The notes below the pieces were generated by a model. It ran no database searches. It worked only from the letters and a program-made list of their open reading frames with translations, and was not told where the DNA came from. From Nemertoderma westbladi (Eukaryota; Xenacoelomorpha; Nemertodermatida; Nemertodermatidae), in the NCBI GenBank assembly GCA_032718475.1, contig JAUCBJ010001720.1, forward strand, positions 62,001 to 126,000: a DNA stretch of 64,000 nt, in the 5' to 3' direction. Shown here piece by piece: positions 10,092 to 19,785 of the stretch. The translations under genes and the position numbers were made by a program. Every line of letters starts with the position of its first letter. Position 1 is the first letter of the stretch.

Positions 10092-11413
10092 ATGGATGAA
10101 TTTGATGAGCTCGCCGACGTCATTGCTAACAAACTTAAGTCACCGGTCGCACAAGACAATGAGGAGTTAAGGACAGTTACACCCGAGGTTTATGAAGACA
10201 TTTCGGCTGATTTTCCAAAGAAAGAAAATGAAGAATTTATAGAAGTTGCGACCACATCAACTGATGTACCGGTACTGGAGAAAAAACTAAGTAGCGAGAT
10301 ATCACCAGCTAATGGAACCAGAGATATACCAGAGAGAGAATTGATTAGAGAGATATCACCAGCCAATATAACAAGGGATATACCCGAGAAAGAATTGAGT
10401 AGAGATATTTCACCAGCCAATATAACAAGAGATATACCAGAGGAAGATGTGAATAGAGAGATATCACCAGCCACTATAACAAGAGATATACCAGAGGAAG
10501 ATGTGAATAGAGAGATATCACCAGCCAATATAACAAGAGATATACCAGAGGAAGATGTGAATAGAGAGATATCACCAGCTAATATAGCAAGGGATATACC
10601 AGAGGAAGATGTGAATGGAGAGATATCACCAGCCAATATAACAAGAGATATACCAGAGGAAGATGTGAATAGAGAGATATCACCAGCTAATATAGCAAGG
10701 GATATACCAGAGGAAGATGTGAATGGAGAGATATCACCAGCCAATATAACAAGAGATATACCAGAGGAAGATGTGAATAGAGGTATATCACCAGCTAATA
10801 AATCTCCGCCTATCCCTTTATCACACATAAATAGAGAGGATTTGCAAGTTCATCACAGTCAAATGTCATTGCATAATGATCTGGTGGGTAGGAAATCTTC
10901 AATTAGTGCAGTAGATGGATCTGGTCACGATGTTATTACGTACCCCCTTGCTAGCGAACGTATATCAATATTATCTGATGCACCAATGGACATGCAAAGT
11001 CCAACAACTGTGTTCCAGACAGAACGGTTCGAAAACATGCCCGCACAAAATAGCGCACCCCAAACGGAATTTAGTGGTAACGGTAGCATGTCACCATTGT
11101 CAAAATTTGGAACTGCATACAATAACAATGACAAAGAGTCAATCCCACCTTCTAAGTCCAGATCCAAGATCTGCCTCAATGAATATATCACCACCAATGA
11201 AATTAATGATTATGAAGATAGCAGTATTGACATGCCCTTACAAGGTGATAAATTCAAAAATTCTACAATACCCAACGAAGATGACAATAATACCTCGCCA
11301 GTAAATCAATCTTCAAGACCTTCATCCCGGTTGGAAGGGCAATCGCGATCCAGAACATCCGAACCCGATGTAGTTACAGATAACGACTTCACAAAGACTT
11401 CTTCGGGGGACAG
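10092..11413 (+). CDS. IFT43: IFT43-like gene, exon 1 with 18-residue repeats
   Basis: This exon opens with MDEFDELADVIANKLKS; an in-frame ATG 14 codons earlier (10050) is an alternative. Residues about 70-245 consist of 18-residue repeats with the core EISPANITRDIPEEDVNR, about nine or ten copies. The rest is Ser/Asn/Pro-rich and probably disordered. The donor GACAG|GTAAAG at 11413/11414 leaves phase 2, which fits acceptors at 12905/12906 or 12929/12930. The link to IFT43 rests on phase and strand only; human IFT43 has about 208 residues and no such region. This could instead be the end of another gene or an alternative first exon. Confidence 0.6.
10290..10800 (+). repeat. Coding 54-bp tandem repeat in IFT43-like exon 1
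   Basis: About nine to ten units of 54 bases encode the ISPAN-TRDIPEEDVN repeat. The later copies alternate between an NITRDIPEEDVNRE and an NIARDIPEEDVNGE type, giving a 108-base dimer repeated two to three times. The units stay in frame, and the first three copies are the most diverged. Confidence 0.95.
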
Positions 11414-11599
11414 GTAAAGTTCAAGGCAACACTCAATCATTTTAGTACCAATAAAATATTATACCGACATAATATGGTATAAATATAATCAAATGAATTA
11501 CCAATTTCCCCAATTTTTTTTACACAAACCCAAGAGAAAACAATGATAATAAATTATAGGAATCAGAAAACAATTGATTTTTTCAATGTTAACAAATTA

Positions 11600-12215
11600 T
11601 AGTGAATCCGAGCTCCCATTGGCCAATGTCCACCAGGACTTGTCTCCATCGCAGTTCCACGATTCCATTTCGCTGCGCTATGGTCGACCACCCACCAGAA
11701 TCCCTTCTCGTTTCGACGGATGTGGCCCCCTTTGACCTCAATCATAGCCTAAACTGTAAGAAGGGTCGCCTTGTGATACAACGCCACAATGAGGTTCATG
11801 ACGTAGTGGGGGATTTGGCATCATTGGTATTTGGTCCACATAATGTCATCCTGGAGCCGGTGGTGGGGAGACAGAAGAATTGGCCGGTCTTCGGTGTGCA
11901 TTTAACCCACATAGCCAGGCGTTTATCGACATCAGGTTTGTTAACCTTGACGCCGGCTCATAATGGGTCGCACCCCAATATATGTTCTCGAGTCTGCCGA
12001 AGACCCACCTGTATGTGTAACCAGCCAGTGCATAATCTTGTGCTTTGGCAGCCTCATGGAGTGAATAAGCATGGTGGACAGCCCATTACTTTCTTGAGAC
12101 GCATCTTAAAGGACACTGGCCTTGAAGATGCGGATGATCTAGCAAATGTCATGGGTGATAGAGAGTTACGGCGGCGCAATTTTGTCGACAAGCCAGCACA
12201 GCATTCTTAATAATG
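11600..12215 (+). pseudogene. Non-LTR retrotransposon ORF end, frameshifted relic
   Basis: The plus strand encodes the C-terminal part of a non-LTR retrotransposon polyprotein: an RYG-x-P-x-R-x-PS segment, a cysteine/histidine block PFDLNHSLNCKKGRLVIQRH followed by NEVHDVVGDLA, and near the end TFLRRILKDTGLEDADDLAN then MGDRELRRRNF. The first segment is in a different frame from the rest, with a shift near 11725-11735, so the copy is broken. It lies in intron 1 of the IFT43-like gene in the same orientation. Sequence on to about 12540 has raised GC content and may belong to the same insertion. Confidence 0.8.
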
Positions 12216-12905
12216 CAGCTGCAATGCAGCATGCCGATGCTAGGAGTAATAAGCGGCTCGGATCCATCGAGCAGACTTCGCTCCGTTTGTTGTGTCTTGC
12301 GATGGAGTTCTGGCGCCCCAAGCAAACAAGATCCTCCGCATCATAGCCAATAGGCTGCATTGTACCTGACAGCGCCTCTACAGCACCGTCGTGGGGTGGG
12401 TCGCTATTCTCCGAGGAACATCCCACTGTATCAGAGGCTCCGGACCAAATGGCGAAGCGGACTTGTCCTGATGGCGCCGGACTTCCAGTCCCACCACAGC
12501 CGTAGTTCTGGATCAAGGCGGAGGTTACTTTAAATTATGTGGGTGTTCATCAGTCACCGTCTCTTTCTACCTTATAGTCTTAGCTGTTTCTATAGCAACT
12601 GCGATACCCGTGGTGTTTCCAGTTGTTTCAGATGGCACCTCTTGCAGATCTCAATAGAATTAGACTGTGTAAAGTAATTTACCTGGTCTGACAACAAAAT
12701 TTATGTGCTATAGATTAAAAAATATCTTTGGTACAAATTTAATTTTGAATTAAATCTCAGAAAACATTTTTCCGCACAAAATAAAAAAATTAAATTATAG
12801 TGAATGAATGGAGTAGGGTATAAATTTGTGAATTTTTTTAATTTGAAATTGAAAATTAGAAAGCACCCTGCATGTCTGAGTGTCGACTTGATCTACAACC
12901 ATTAG

Positions 12906-13436
12906 AACAACGCAAAAAATAGAGAATAGTATAACACCAGAAATTAAAGTGGTGAGTAACACCAAAAGTTATACGAATGATTTAGATGAAATTGAGGATA
13001 TGTTGACGTTCAATGCTGATGAGCGACGTAAAAACGATTTATCGTTGGTGGATGATATTGAAGAAACAATACTCAGTTCGTCTGGAGTACGCGAGGAGAA
13101 AAAAACAGATTATGAAAATCGTAAGACAGTTTCTAGGGAACACTTCGTTTCCTCTGGTGAAGTTAAAAATATAATACCAGGTCCTGCCGAAGTAACAAGT
13201 TCCCTAGAATCAGTCAGTTTGAACATGGAACAAAAGCGCTCAGATGGAAGTACGAAAATAAAGCGCTGGGGATCCGCGTCAGGCTCAGCCATCGGATCTA
13301 CTAGTGGAGCCAGGGGACCTACGAAAGGTCTTCCAGACATGTTCGAGGAGCCACGGCGGGATTCGGGTCAGATACAGCACGGGCGTAGACGAAGTCAATC
13401 TAACGTCGATAATACATCGGGAAATGGTTATCTAAG
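12906..13436 (+). CDS. IFT43: IFT43-like gene, exon 2
   Basis: The frame opens at 12892. The acceptor ACCATTAG|A at 12905/12906 restores the phase left by exon 1; TAG|T at 12929/12930 is a second option. The exon is rich in charged and serine residues (DLDEIEDMLTFNADERRKND; GSASGSAIGSTSGARGP; a basic GRRRSQSN near the end) and is probably disordered, as the N-terminal half of IFT43 is in other animals. The donor TAAG|GTTAGG leaves phase 2, matching exon 3. If exon 1 is not part of this gene, translation could start at an internal methionine here. Confidence 0.65.
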
Positions 13437-13682
13437 GTTAGGGTGGTACATTTACATAAGGAGATGGTTATAGTTACCTATTATAGTAATAAATAATTAT
13501 AATTACTTAATAAAATAATCAAGTATATAAATGAAAATGGGAAAAATATTTACCGAAGAGCCATGAAGGCAAGTTTTGATAATACCGATAATTAGACACA
13601 CCAGATACAAAAAAAAAGTTTGTTGTGTAATTGTTGTGCTAGCTGAGAGTTACAATAAAAACTTACAGCGCTATAACTTTAA

Positions 13683-14440
13683 TTAACAGTAGCTCAGAAT
13701 AAAGTAGTACGATTTATTAAAGACTACAAACCTAGGCACCACCTAACTCCAGATGACTTTTCTGAATCTGGACTACTTAACTTAGATAGTAGAGTTAAGC
13801 AGCTACGCCTTAACCATGTGCATAAAGTGTATAATGGTAAATGTCCCAATTACCTAAAACAAAAATTCAACAGAGTACGCGATACACACTCTTACAGTAC
13901 CAGAGCTAGTGCTTCAAACTTCTACCTCCCGAATTGTAAATCCTTTGAATCTGATACTTTCTTTTTTAACGGCATAAAAAATTGGAACGCTCTGCCTAAT
14001 GAAATTAAAAACCTAAATAATCAACATTCTTTTAAATCTGCAGTTAAATCTCATCTCCGTGTGCAATGTAAAAATAGGTACAATAGTCCTACAGTAAGTT
14101 ATTAGTTTATTAATTATTTACTATTTATACTGTAATTACGTTTTATATTAAATTGTTCTGTACATTACATCTTTATCGTTGAGTCGGACATTGTCACGCT
14201 CTCGGTAAAGTTGTACATGTACATAGTGTAATTACGTTTTATATGGGTTTTAGGTTAGCGTAGTGTAATATTGTATTTGTAACCAAGTAACATAAAGGAC
14301 CCCCTTGGAAATAAGCTGCAAAGCTTTAGGGGTAATCCTATATGTTATGTTGGACAATACCTTTATACCGGTAAATTGTTTGGTGTATTTGTTATTGTTT
14401 TTTCATAATGTATAAATAAATCTATCTATCTATCTATCTA
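13683..14440 (+). mobile_element. LINE 3' end (CR1/L2/Rex-like), intronic
   Basis: An open frame from 13683 to 14105 encodes the typical end of a non-LTR reverse transcriptase ORF: LNLDSRVKQLRLNHVHKVYN, YLKQKFNRVRDTHSYSTRAS, FFFNGIKNWNALPNEIK and FKSAVKSHLR. A 3' untranslated stretch follows, ending in five TCTA units at 14421-14440. The 3' untranslated part recurs inverted at 61900-62045, which shows that it is a dispersed family. The copy is truncated at its 5' end. It has the same orientation as the host gene and reaches to four bases before the exon 3 acceptor. Clade assignment is tentative. Confidence 0.88.
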
Positions 14441-14444
14441 ACAG

Positions 14445-14607
14445 AACACCACTAAGTAATAAGACGATAATGAGGTCCACTGAAGATTTGATACGAGGTC
14501 TAGAATCAGCTATTGATGAAGTTGATGATGTTAACCCCAATATCCGCCCCCAAACCAATTCTAGGAAGACCCCATCGCTAACAAAATTTGCTGTTCCCGA
14601 ACTACAA
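14445..14607 (+). CDS. IFT43: IFT43 exon 3
   Basis: The acceptor CTAACAG follows directly on the TCTA tail of a LINE insertion. The exon encodes STEDLIRGLESAIDEVDDVN and ends in KFAVPELQ before the donor CAA|GTAAGT. This corresponds to the region just before the conserved IFT43 core. Phases fit on both sides (phase 2 in, phase 0 out). Confidence 0.8.
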
Positions 14608-14702
14608 GTAAGTTTAGGATATTAATAACACCGGTATCGATGCAATATTAAATATTTATAACTTTATCAATCAAATGTTATGCATACACTGTATGCACAC
14701 AG

Positions 14703-14801
14703 GTGTCTGTAGATGACGATGCTATGCCAATGATTCCAGATATTGCAGACGCCGATGATGAAGAACTGATATTGCAAGTTGCATCGGCTCCTATTGGTCA
14801 G
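14703..14801 (+). CDS. IFT43: IFT43 exon 4
   Basis: The 99-base exon encodes AMPMIPDIADADDEELILQV followed by ASAPIGQ, matching the conserved IFT43 segment of the form D-I-P-I-I-P-D-L-x(5)-E-x-D-x-x-L-Q-V-A-x-P-P. Its borders are CACACAG|GTG and CAG|GTTAGT, phase 0 on both sides. Confidence 0.92.
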
Positions 14802-15529
14802 GTTAGTGTCCTTCGGGTAGAGCTCTACGATAGTTAATATATCGGGATATTTGTGATATTTAAAGTAATTTGAGAACGGACAAATTTCCAGACTTGACTT
14901 GATTTTTCAGACAATTAATTAGAGCACTTTCCAAATTAAAAACTAACATTTTCACAATATGAGGCACTTCCTTAAGTCATATGGAGCTAATTGGTTCATC
15001 TGAATCGCAACTACCGATTTAGTCAGCCGATTACCCCAATAATAGTTCGCGATATACAGATATAACCGCGAATATTCGAGTATCTGCCTCAACATGGCGG
15101 ATACGCAATTTGGAGGGCTTTCCTAAATGTCGAATTTCACTTACTAAACGTCAAATAAAAATCTGAATTTTCAACCCTTTCTTCGGTCACAGCATTGCAG
15201 CATAGCTGATCCTCTAGCAAAGGACAGGAGACAAATTTCGAATTTTAATATTTTGGGAAATTTCGAAAAAAATTTCAAAATTTGAAATTCAATAGTTGCT
15301 CCGCGGTTTTCCCCAGAGCATCTATCTACTCAGCTATGGCCTAAGTTCGGAGAAACAAGTTGACACTTGCGATATTTAGCGACTTCTCGCCTACGGTAAA
15401 CTGCGAAAAGTTTAGTTTAGTTTTCGAAATGAAAAGTGCCAAATCTAAAAAGTGCAACTTTAGTACTAAAAATTAACTTTATTAAAGTTTCAGATTTTAA
15501 CTTAAGAATACAGCCATGATGCTAGATAC

Positions 15530-15905
15530 TCCCCATCTATCTAGAAACGTCCACAGTCTATCTAGAAATCTACATTATCTCTCTATAAACCTCGACTGTT
15601 CCACTAGAACACCCCCCCCCCCCCCCCCCCACCCATCTAGAAACCAGAAACCTCCATTATCTTTCTATAAACCCCCACTATCTCTCTAGAAACTCTCTAG
15701 AAACCTCTACTGTCTCTCTAGAAACTTACTTTCACTGACTCTAAGAAACCTCCAATGTTCCACTAGAAACCCCCACACCACCCCCCCCCCGTCTCCACAG
15801 AAACCACCCTATCCATCTAGACATCTCCATTGTCTATCTAGAAACCTCCACTATTCCACTAGACCCCCCCCCCCCCTACCTCTCTAGAAACTTCCTTTCT
15901 CTTTG
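15530..15905 (+). repeat. Degenerate minisatellite around CTAGAAACCTCCACT with poly-C runs
   Basis: The last intron of IFT43 carries about fifteen irregular copies of a 20-30 base unit built on TCTCTAGAAACCTCCACTAT, interrupted by poly-C runs at about 15612-15630, 15781-15790 and 15866-15876. The pyrimidine-rich strand is the sense strand, so the array also forms a long polypyrimidine region before the exon 5 acceptor at 15916/15917. Confidence 0.85.
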
Positions 15906-15916
15906 TTATATTAAAG

Positions 15917-16135
15917 GGCCACCGAATGGAAACCTACAGAGAGTTAACCGACGATTTAAGTAAACAGCTCACCGTGCCAGTAAAGAGTCTGGCTACCACC
16001 GACTTAAAGTTACTAACTAAAGTGATTGGTCAGCCTGCGGAATTGCAGGAAGATGACGTGGCCTGGGATTGGACGCAGGTCTTTACGGAAATATCATCTG
16101 AGTTGAAGTCAGAATGGATGGAAAGAGAAATATAA
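15917..16135 (+). CDS. IFT43: IFT43 exon 5 (conserved C-terminus)
   Basis: IFT43 is a small subunit of IFT-A, which drives retrograde transport in cilia and entry of membrane proteins. This exon has the diagnostic end: METYRELTDDLSKQ, DLKLLTKVIGQPAELQEDDV, AWDWTQVFTEISSELKSEW, and a stop at 16133-16135. The match to vertebrate IFT43 is clear. The acceptor is ATTAAAG|GGC in phase 0. An AATAAA signal lies at 16150-16155, only about 15 bases after the stop, and another near 16214. Confidence 0.94.
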   Translation, partial: GHRMETYRELTDDLSKQLTVPVKSLATTDLKLLTKVIGQPAELQEDDVAWDWTQVFTEISSELKSEWMEREI

Positions 16136-16687
16136 AATAGAACTCGCAGAATAAAAATGTTGTCCATGTGAGAGGAGTAAACCTCGAGGGTGTTTAACTG
16201 GAAATTATTAGTTAATAAAATCGACTTTCGCTAAATAGTAGGCCATGGCCAGTGATTTTATAGTGCCACAATTTATTCACCACTAACCTCATTATAGTTT
16301 TCTATACAATAATAATGGTAAATTTACAGACATATTATTATATTATTCCCTATTATTTTGTTTGGGTGGCTCATAATTTTTTTTCGCTTTATAAACTTTT
16401 CGCTATTTTTAATTCAGTGAGAAATATCACAAGATATGGACGTTCAACATTGAACATTGGAATTCTATACACAACACAATCATTAATAAGTTTCACAGTT
16501 CGTTCCATATTTGATATTTCCACAACTTGTAGTTTTATAAAATTATAACATGGAATAAAATAATTTATAATATTATTCTATTGAACGAAGACAAATAAAG
16601 TGATTGGCCAATATCTGCTCATTCTTTATTACATGTTTAAGAAGCTCAGCCTGAGTTAACTTTAGTTAACTTTATTATTTAATTGTA
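16136..16687. other. Convergent intergenic region with polyadenylation signals
   Basis: IFT43 (plus) and the Tudor gene (minus) converge with about 550 bases between stop codons. Plus-strand AATAAA signals are at 16150-16155 and about 16214-16219. Minus-strand AATAAA signals (TTTATT on the plus strand) are at 16671-16676 and 16625-16630. The rest is AT-rich with no gene. Confidence 0.7.
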
Positions 16688-19018
16688 TTAACTCACGTGG
16701 GTGGCATCTTCGTTTCTGATGTTGTCTGCAGGCATTGGTCGCTTTGGACACCGATCATCTACATGACTAGAACCGCCATCTTCTTTTGTAACGACAGTAT
16801 CAACGTGACCCGTGACTAATTCTGAATCGACATCAACAACCGGCATTGGTCGTCGTGGACATCTCTCGTTTGTCGGTTCGGTGAGTCTAACTAAATCAAC
16901 GGTTGGGTATTTCGTACAGATATCAGTTAGTTTAACATCCTCGACAGATGTACATTGCTCTGTGGGTTGTTTTATAGCCACATTGCCTTCGTCTTTATCG
17001 ACAACATCCAACTGGTCTATGTTGCTAAACGGCATTGGTCGTTTGGGGACTCTATCACCGGGTGGGGTGTAGGGCCGAAGTACTGATGTGTCGCCCAATG
17101 GGGTGCTGCACACAGCGGAGGAGTAATGTGTCGGATCCATTCGGGAATCGCTGTCGCTCCTACGGCCGCAAATAGCGGAAACATCGACTTTGTTTATAGT
17201 TCCCACGGAAGAGTCGAGCACCGCGGTAGTCGAGGTTAAAAGGGCTTCGTTAAAAAAGTCGCTGGATTGCTCGGCCTCAAAACCATCGAGTTCATCGTCG
17301 TTAAGTTCTGTTAGATCGATGGAATCTTCTAGGACCATCGACTCCTCTATAGCGGCAACGTCTTCATCGAGCATAGCGGCAAGGTTATCCCCCCCGTCGA
17401 TGCTGCAATGAACTACAGTCGAGATGTTCTCAACATCTTCGTCTAGAGGGTCTTCCGGGCGTTTACTGCATTCGGAAACCTCTACGACTGCGCTGACATC
17501 ATCAACTGCGGTACTTTCTGACTTGTTATAGAGTTTAATATATTCATCCTTTGCCGATGCCATGCACTGTTCAACTACCACACCTATATCGATAGGCTCG
17601 ATACCACTGCTCGAGGGATCGTCCTCCGTAAGCGTGTTATCCGCATCCACAACGGCGACATCCTCATCAACATTGGTGGAAACTACTTTTATTGCCCCGT
17701 CAACTATACTATTCATAACATCAGCAACCAACGAATGTGGTTCGAATTCGCTTTCCAACTTACTGACATCCCAGGAGCCAGTAGGTGCAGCTGGAAGTTC
17801 GGTGCTTTCCGCTACTTTCTCTTCTACATCTTCGATGGGAGTTTCGTTGAGGGCAGGAGTTGAGCTTATGGTAGGAAATTCGTTATCGCAAACCACAATA
17901 GCCTGTTCATTCTCAACCAGCACGTCTATCAAGGATTTATTCCCGTTCGCTATGGTAATTAGAGCGGAAGGCACTCGGATATCGTCGTCAACTAGAACAT
18001 GTAGTCTCATAGGTTCCTCGGTGTACTCCAGTATTTTATTATTGGCTTCCTCAGTCCAACCGGCGGTCTCGTCTATAGGCGAGCAGTTCGCCAGTCGGAC
18101 AGTCACTAACTGCGAGACAACATCGGCAAACTGACTGACAATCGGGAAAACCTTGGAGAGAGGAACCGTAGCCGAGTTGCCGTAATCTACGAAGTAAACA
18201 TCGCAAGCGTCGGCGGTTGTCGATACAATCTCAGCGCGATACAACTGGCTATCCTCAGTAAACTCCGCGATGCAATGGGAACCTACATCGGGCGGCGACT
18301 CTAACGGGCAGTTCGTCGTCCTGTAATATTCCGTTAAACGCGTAGAAAACGCCTCAAAGTCGTCGTTATCAATTTGGAACACTAGATTATTTGGGAGTTC
18401 GCAGGAAATGAGAAACACATTGAGAACTTCTCCAACTTCCAACACGGGTTTAGCAACTCGAATCTCCGGCTCTTTAATTAATTTATCTAGTAAATTACAA
18501 CCATCGATGTGGACGTTTATACCGATTCTATTGTCAACGATCTCAACTACATCGATATCAAAAGCGATATCGGCACACAACTGGGATACTAATTGCACTG
18601 CATCACTACGGAGGTCATTGCGACTATTTGCACCAACGATATACGACTCAAATGATTGCACGTCCAACGTTGTAAAGTCTCTTCTAGCTATGAAGAGTTT
18701 GTCGTTGGGAAGAGTTTCGGAACTACCGTAATCGACAAACTTTACTGTTGAGGAACCGTCTTTGGTTTCTGTGACGGTGGCTCTGTAGTGCTCGCCGTAC
18801 TCTACAGAGAGAGCGACGCAGACAACAGCCTGTTCAACCTCCGGAAGTGGAACTAGGGTAGACATTCGCAGTCGGTCCATCAACGCAGTGAGTTCGTTTT
18901 CGGTTGACGTCGGTTGGAGGTACAACTGGTTCAATGAGTTCGCACTCAGTAAGTAGACGGAGAGACTCTCCCCGACGGTGATCGAGGGTGGTGTGTATGA
19001 ATGGGATGGGATTGACAC
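16688..19018 (-). CDS. Multi-Tudor protein, last exon (two Tudor domains and acidic tail)
   Basis: The exon enters at the acceptor TTTACAG|GTG (19018) in phase 0, which matches the donor of the previous exon. It encodes two Tudor units, recognised by HYRATVTETKDGSSTVKFVD then YGSSETLP, and by AEFTEDSQLYRAEIVS then YFVDYGNSATVP. The aromatic-cage residues are mostly present. A long acidic, Ser/Val-rich tail of about 400 residues follows, with three copies of a (P)KRPMP motif near the end (RVPKRPMP, CPRRPMP, CPKRPMP). The stop is TAA at 16688-16690. A strong donor-like CAC|GTGAGT overlaps the last codons, but no further exon is seen. Tudor domains bind dimethylarginine on Piwi proteins. Confidence 0.9.
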   Translation of the reverse strand: MSIPSHSYTPPSITVGESLSVYLLSANSLNQLYLQPTSTENELTALMDRLRMSTLVPLPEVEQAVVCVALSVEYGEHYRATVTETKDGSSTVKFVDYGSSETLPNDKLFIARRDFTTLDVQSFESYIVGANSRNDLRSDAVQLVSQLCADIAFDIDVVEIVDNRIGINVHIDGCNLLDKLIKEPEIRVAKPVLEVGEVLNVFLISCELPNNLVFQIDNDDFEAFSTRLTEYYRTTNCPLESPPDVGSHCIAEFTEDSQLYRAEIVSTTADACDVYFVDYGNSATVPLSKVFPIVSQFADVVSQLVTVRLANCSPIDETAGWTEEANNKILEYTEEPMRLHVLVDDDIRVPSALITIANGNKSLIDVLVENEQAIVVCDNEFPTISSTPALNETPIEDVEEKVAESTELPAAPTGSWDVSKLESEFEPHSLVADVMNSIVDGAIKVVSTNVDEDVAVVDADNTLTEDDPSSSGIEPIDIGVVVEQCMASAKDEYIKLYNKSESTAVDDVSAVVEVSECSKRPEDPLDEDVENISTVVHCSIDGGDNLAAMLDEDVAAIEESMVLEDSIDLTELNDDELDGFEAEQSSDFFNEALLTSTTAVLDSSVGTINKVDVSAICGRRSDSDSRMDPTHYSSAVCSTPLGDTSVLRPYTPPGDRVPKRPMPFSNIDQLDVVDKDEGNVAIKQPTEQCTSVEDVKLTDICTKYPTVDLVRLTEPTNERCPRRPMPVVDVDSELVTGHVDTVVTKEDGGSSHVDDRCPKRPMPADNIRNEDATHVS

Positions 19019-19324
19019 CTGTAAATAAACAACAACATCATTACGTCCGGAATGCGCTCATATTGAACGTGCCACATAATTAATACCCTGGCACAATATT
19101 TAATATAATTTAATTTCAGTAAATTATTTATGGGTCGCCCATAAAGAATGTCAGAGGTCATGGGGGGTGGGGGGGGGGGGGGGGGGGGGGGATGGGGGTT
19201 TTGGGCTAATTGAGGAGGCCTGATTTTTCGCTTTTTAATAATTACTCTTAACAAACGGGTCCGAATTTGGTCAGTTTGCTGAAATTAGATATTGGTTGGG
19301 ACGAGACCTTTATTACTGTTCATA

Positions 19325-19400
19325 CGGCGCAGTGGCGAAGTTGGTAGAGCGTTGGACTTGGAATCTCTAGGTACCGAGTTCAATTCCACTTTCCGGTGAA
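19325..19400 (+). repeat. tRNA-like sequence (SINE head) in Tudor-gene intron
   Basis: The A box TGGCGAAGTTGG and a B-box-like GAGTTCAATTCC are at tRNA spacing, and the anticodon loop would read TGG. The anticodon stem is poorly paired, so I take it as a tRNA-derived repeat, not a working gene. It lies antisense in the 767-base intron between the last two Tudor exons, which also holds a 22-base poly-G run at about 19169-19190. Confidence 0.5.
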
Positions 19401-19785
19401 TTATTTTGCCAGTAAGATTGCGTAGTAAGCCATCCAAAGGAGACAGTTCATGTGTTAGTAGACGCGGACCTTTGAGCGATTTCGCGCTTGCTTATTTATA
19501 AACTTGCTTCACTCGTGGGTTTACCCTTATCAGGGCACTAAAAGTGCTTCTTTCTCAAAAATATAAGTTTGTCAATTTTTCTACTTACATTAACTTTTTG
19601 ATATTCTAGAAAAATGTGAAAATTGATTTCAAATAAAAGAAGTTTAATCTACTTAATCTCTGACAATTTTTCTAGAACTTCAAAAATTTTGATGTAGAGA
19701 AAACTTAAAAATAGTTTGTAGTTCTAATTTAATTATAAAGTTACATCTTTTCAATACAACAGTAATTAGCCATCCGCATACAAAC

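Noticed and set aside
17562-18134. Plus-strand frame of 190 codons opposite the last Tudor exon
   Set aside because: Ser/Thr-rich antisense reading of the coding strand; no independent support.
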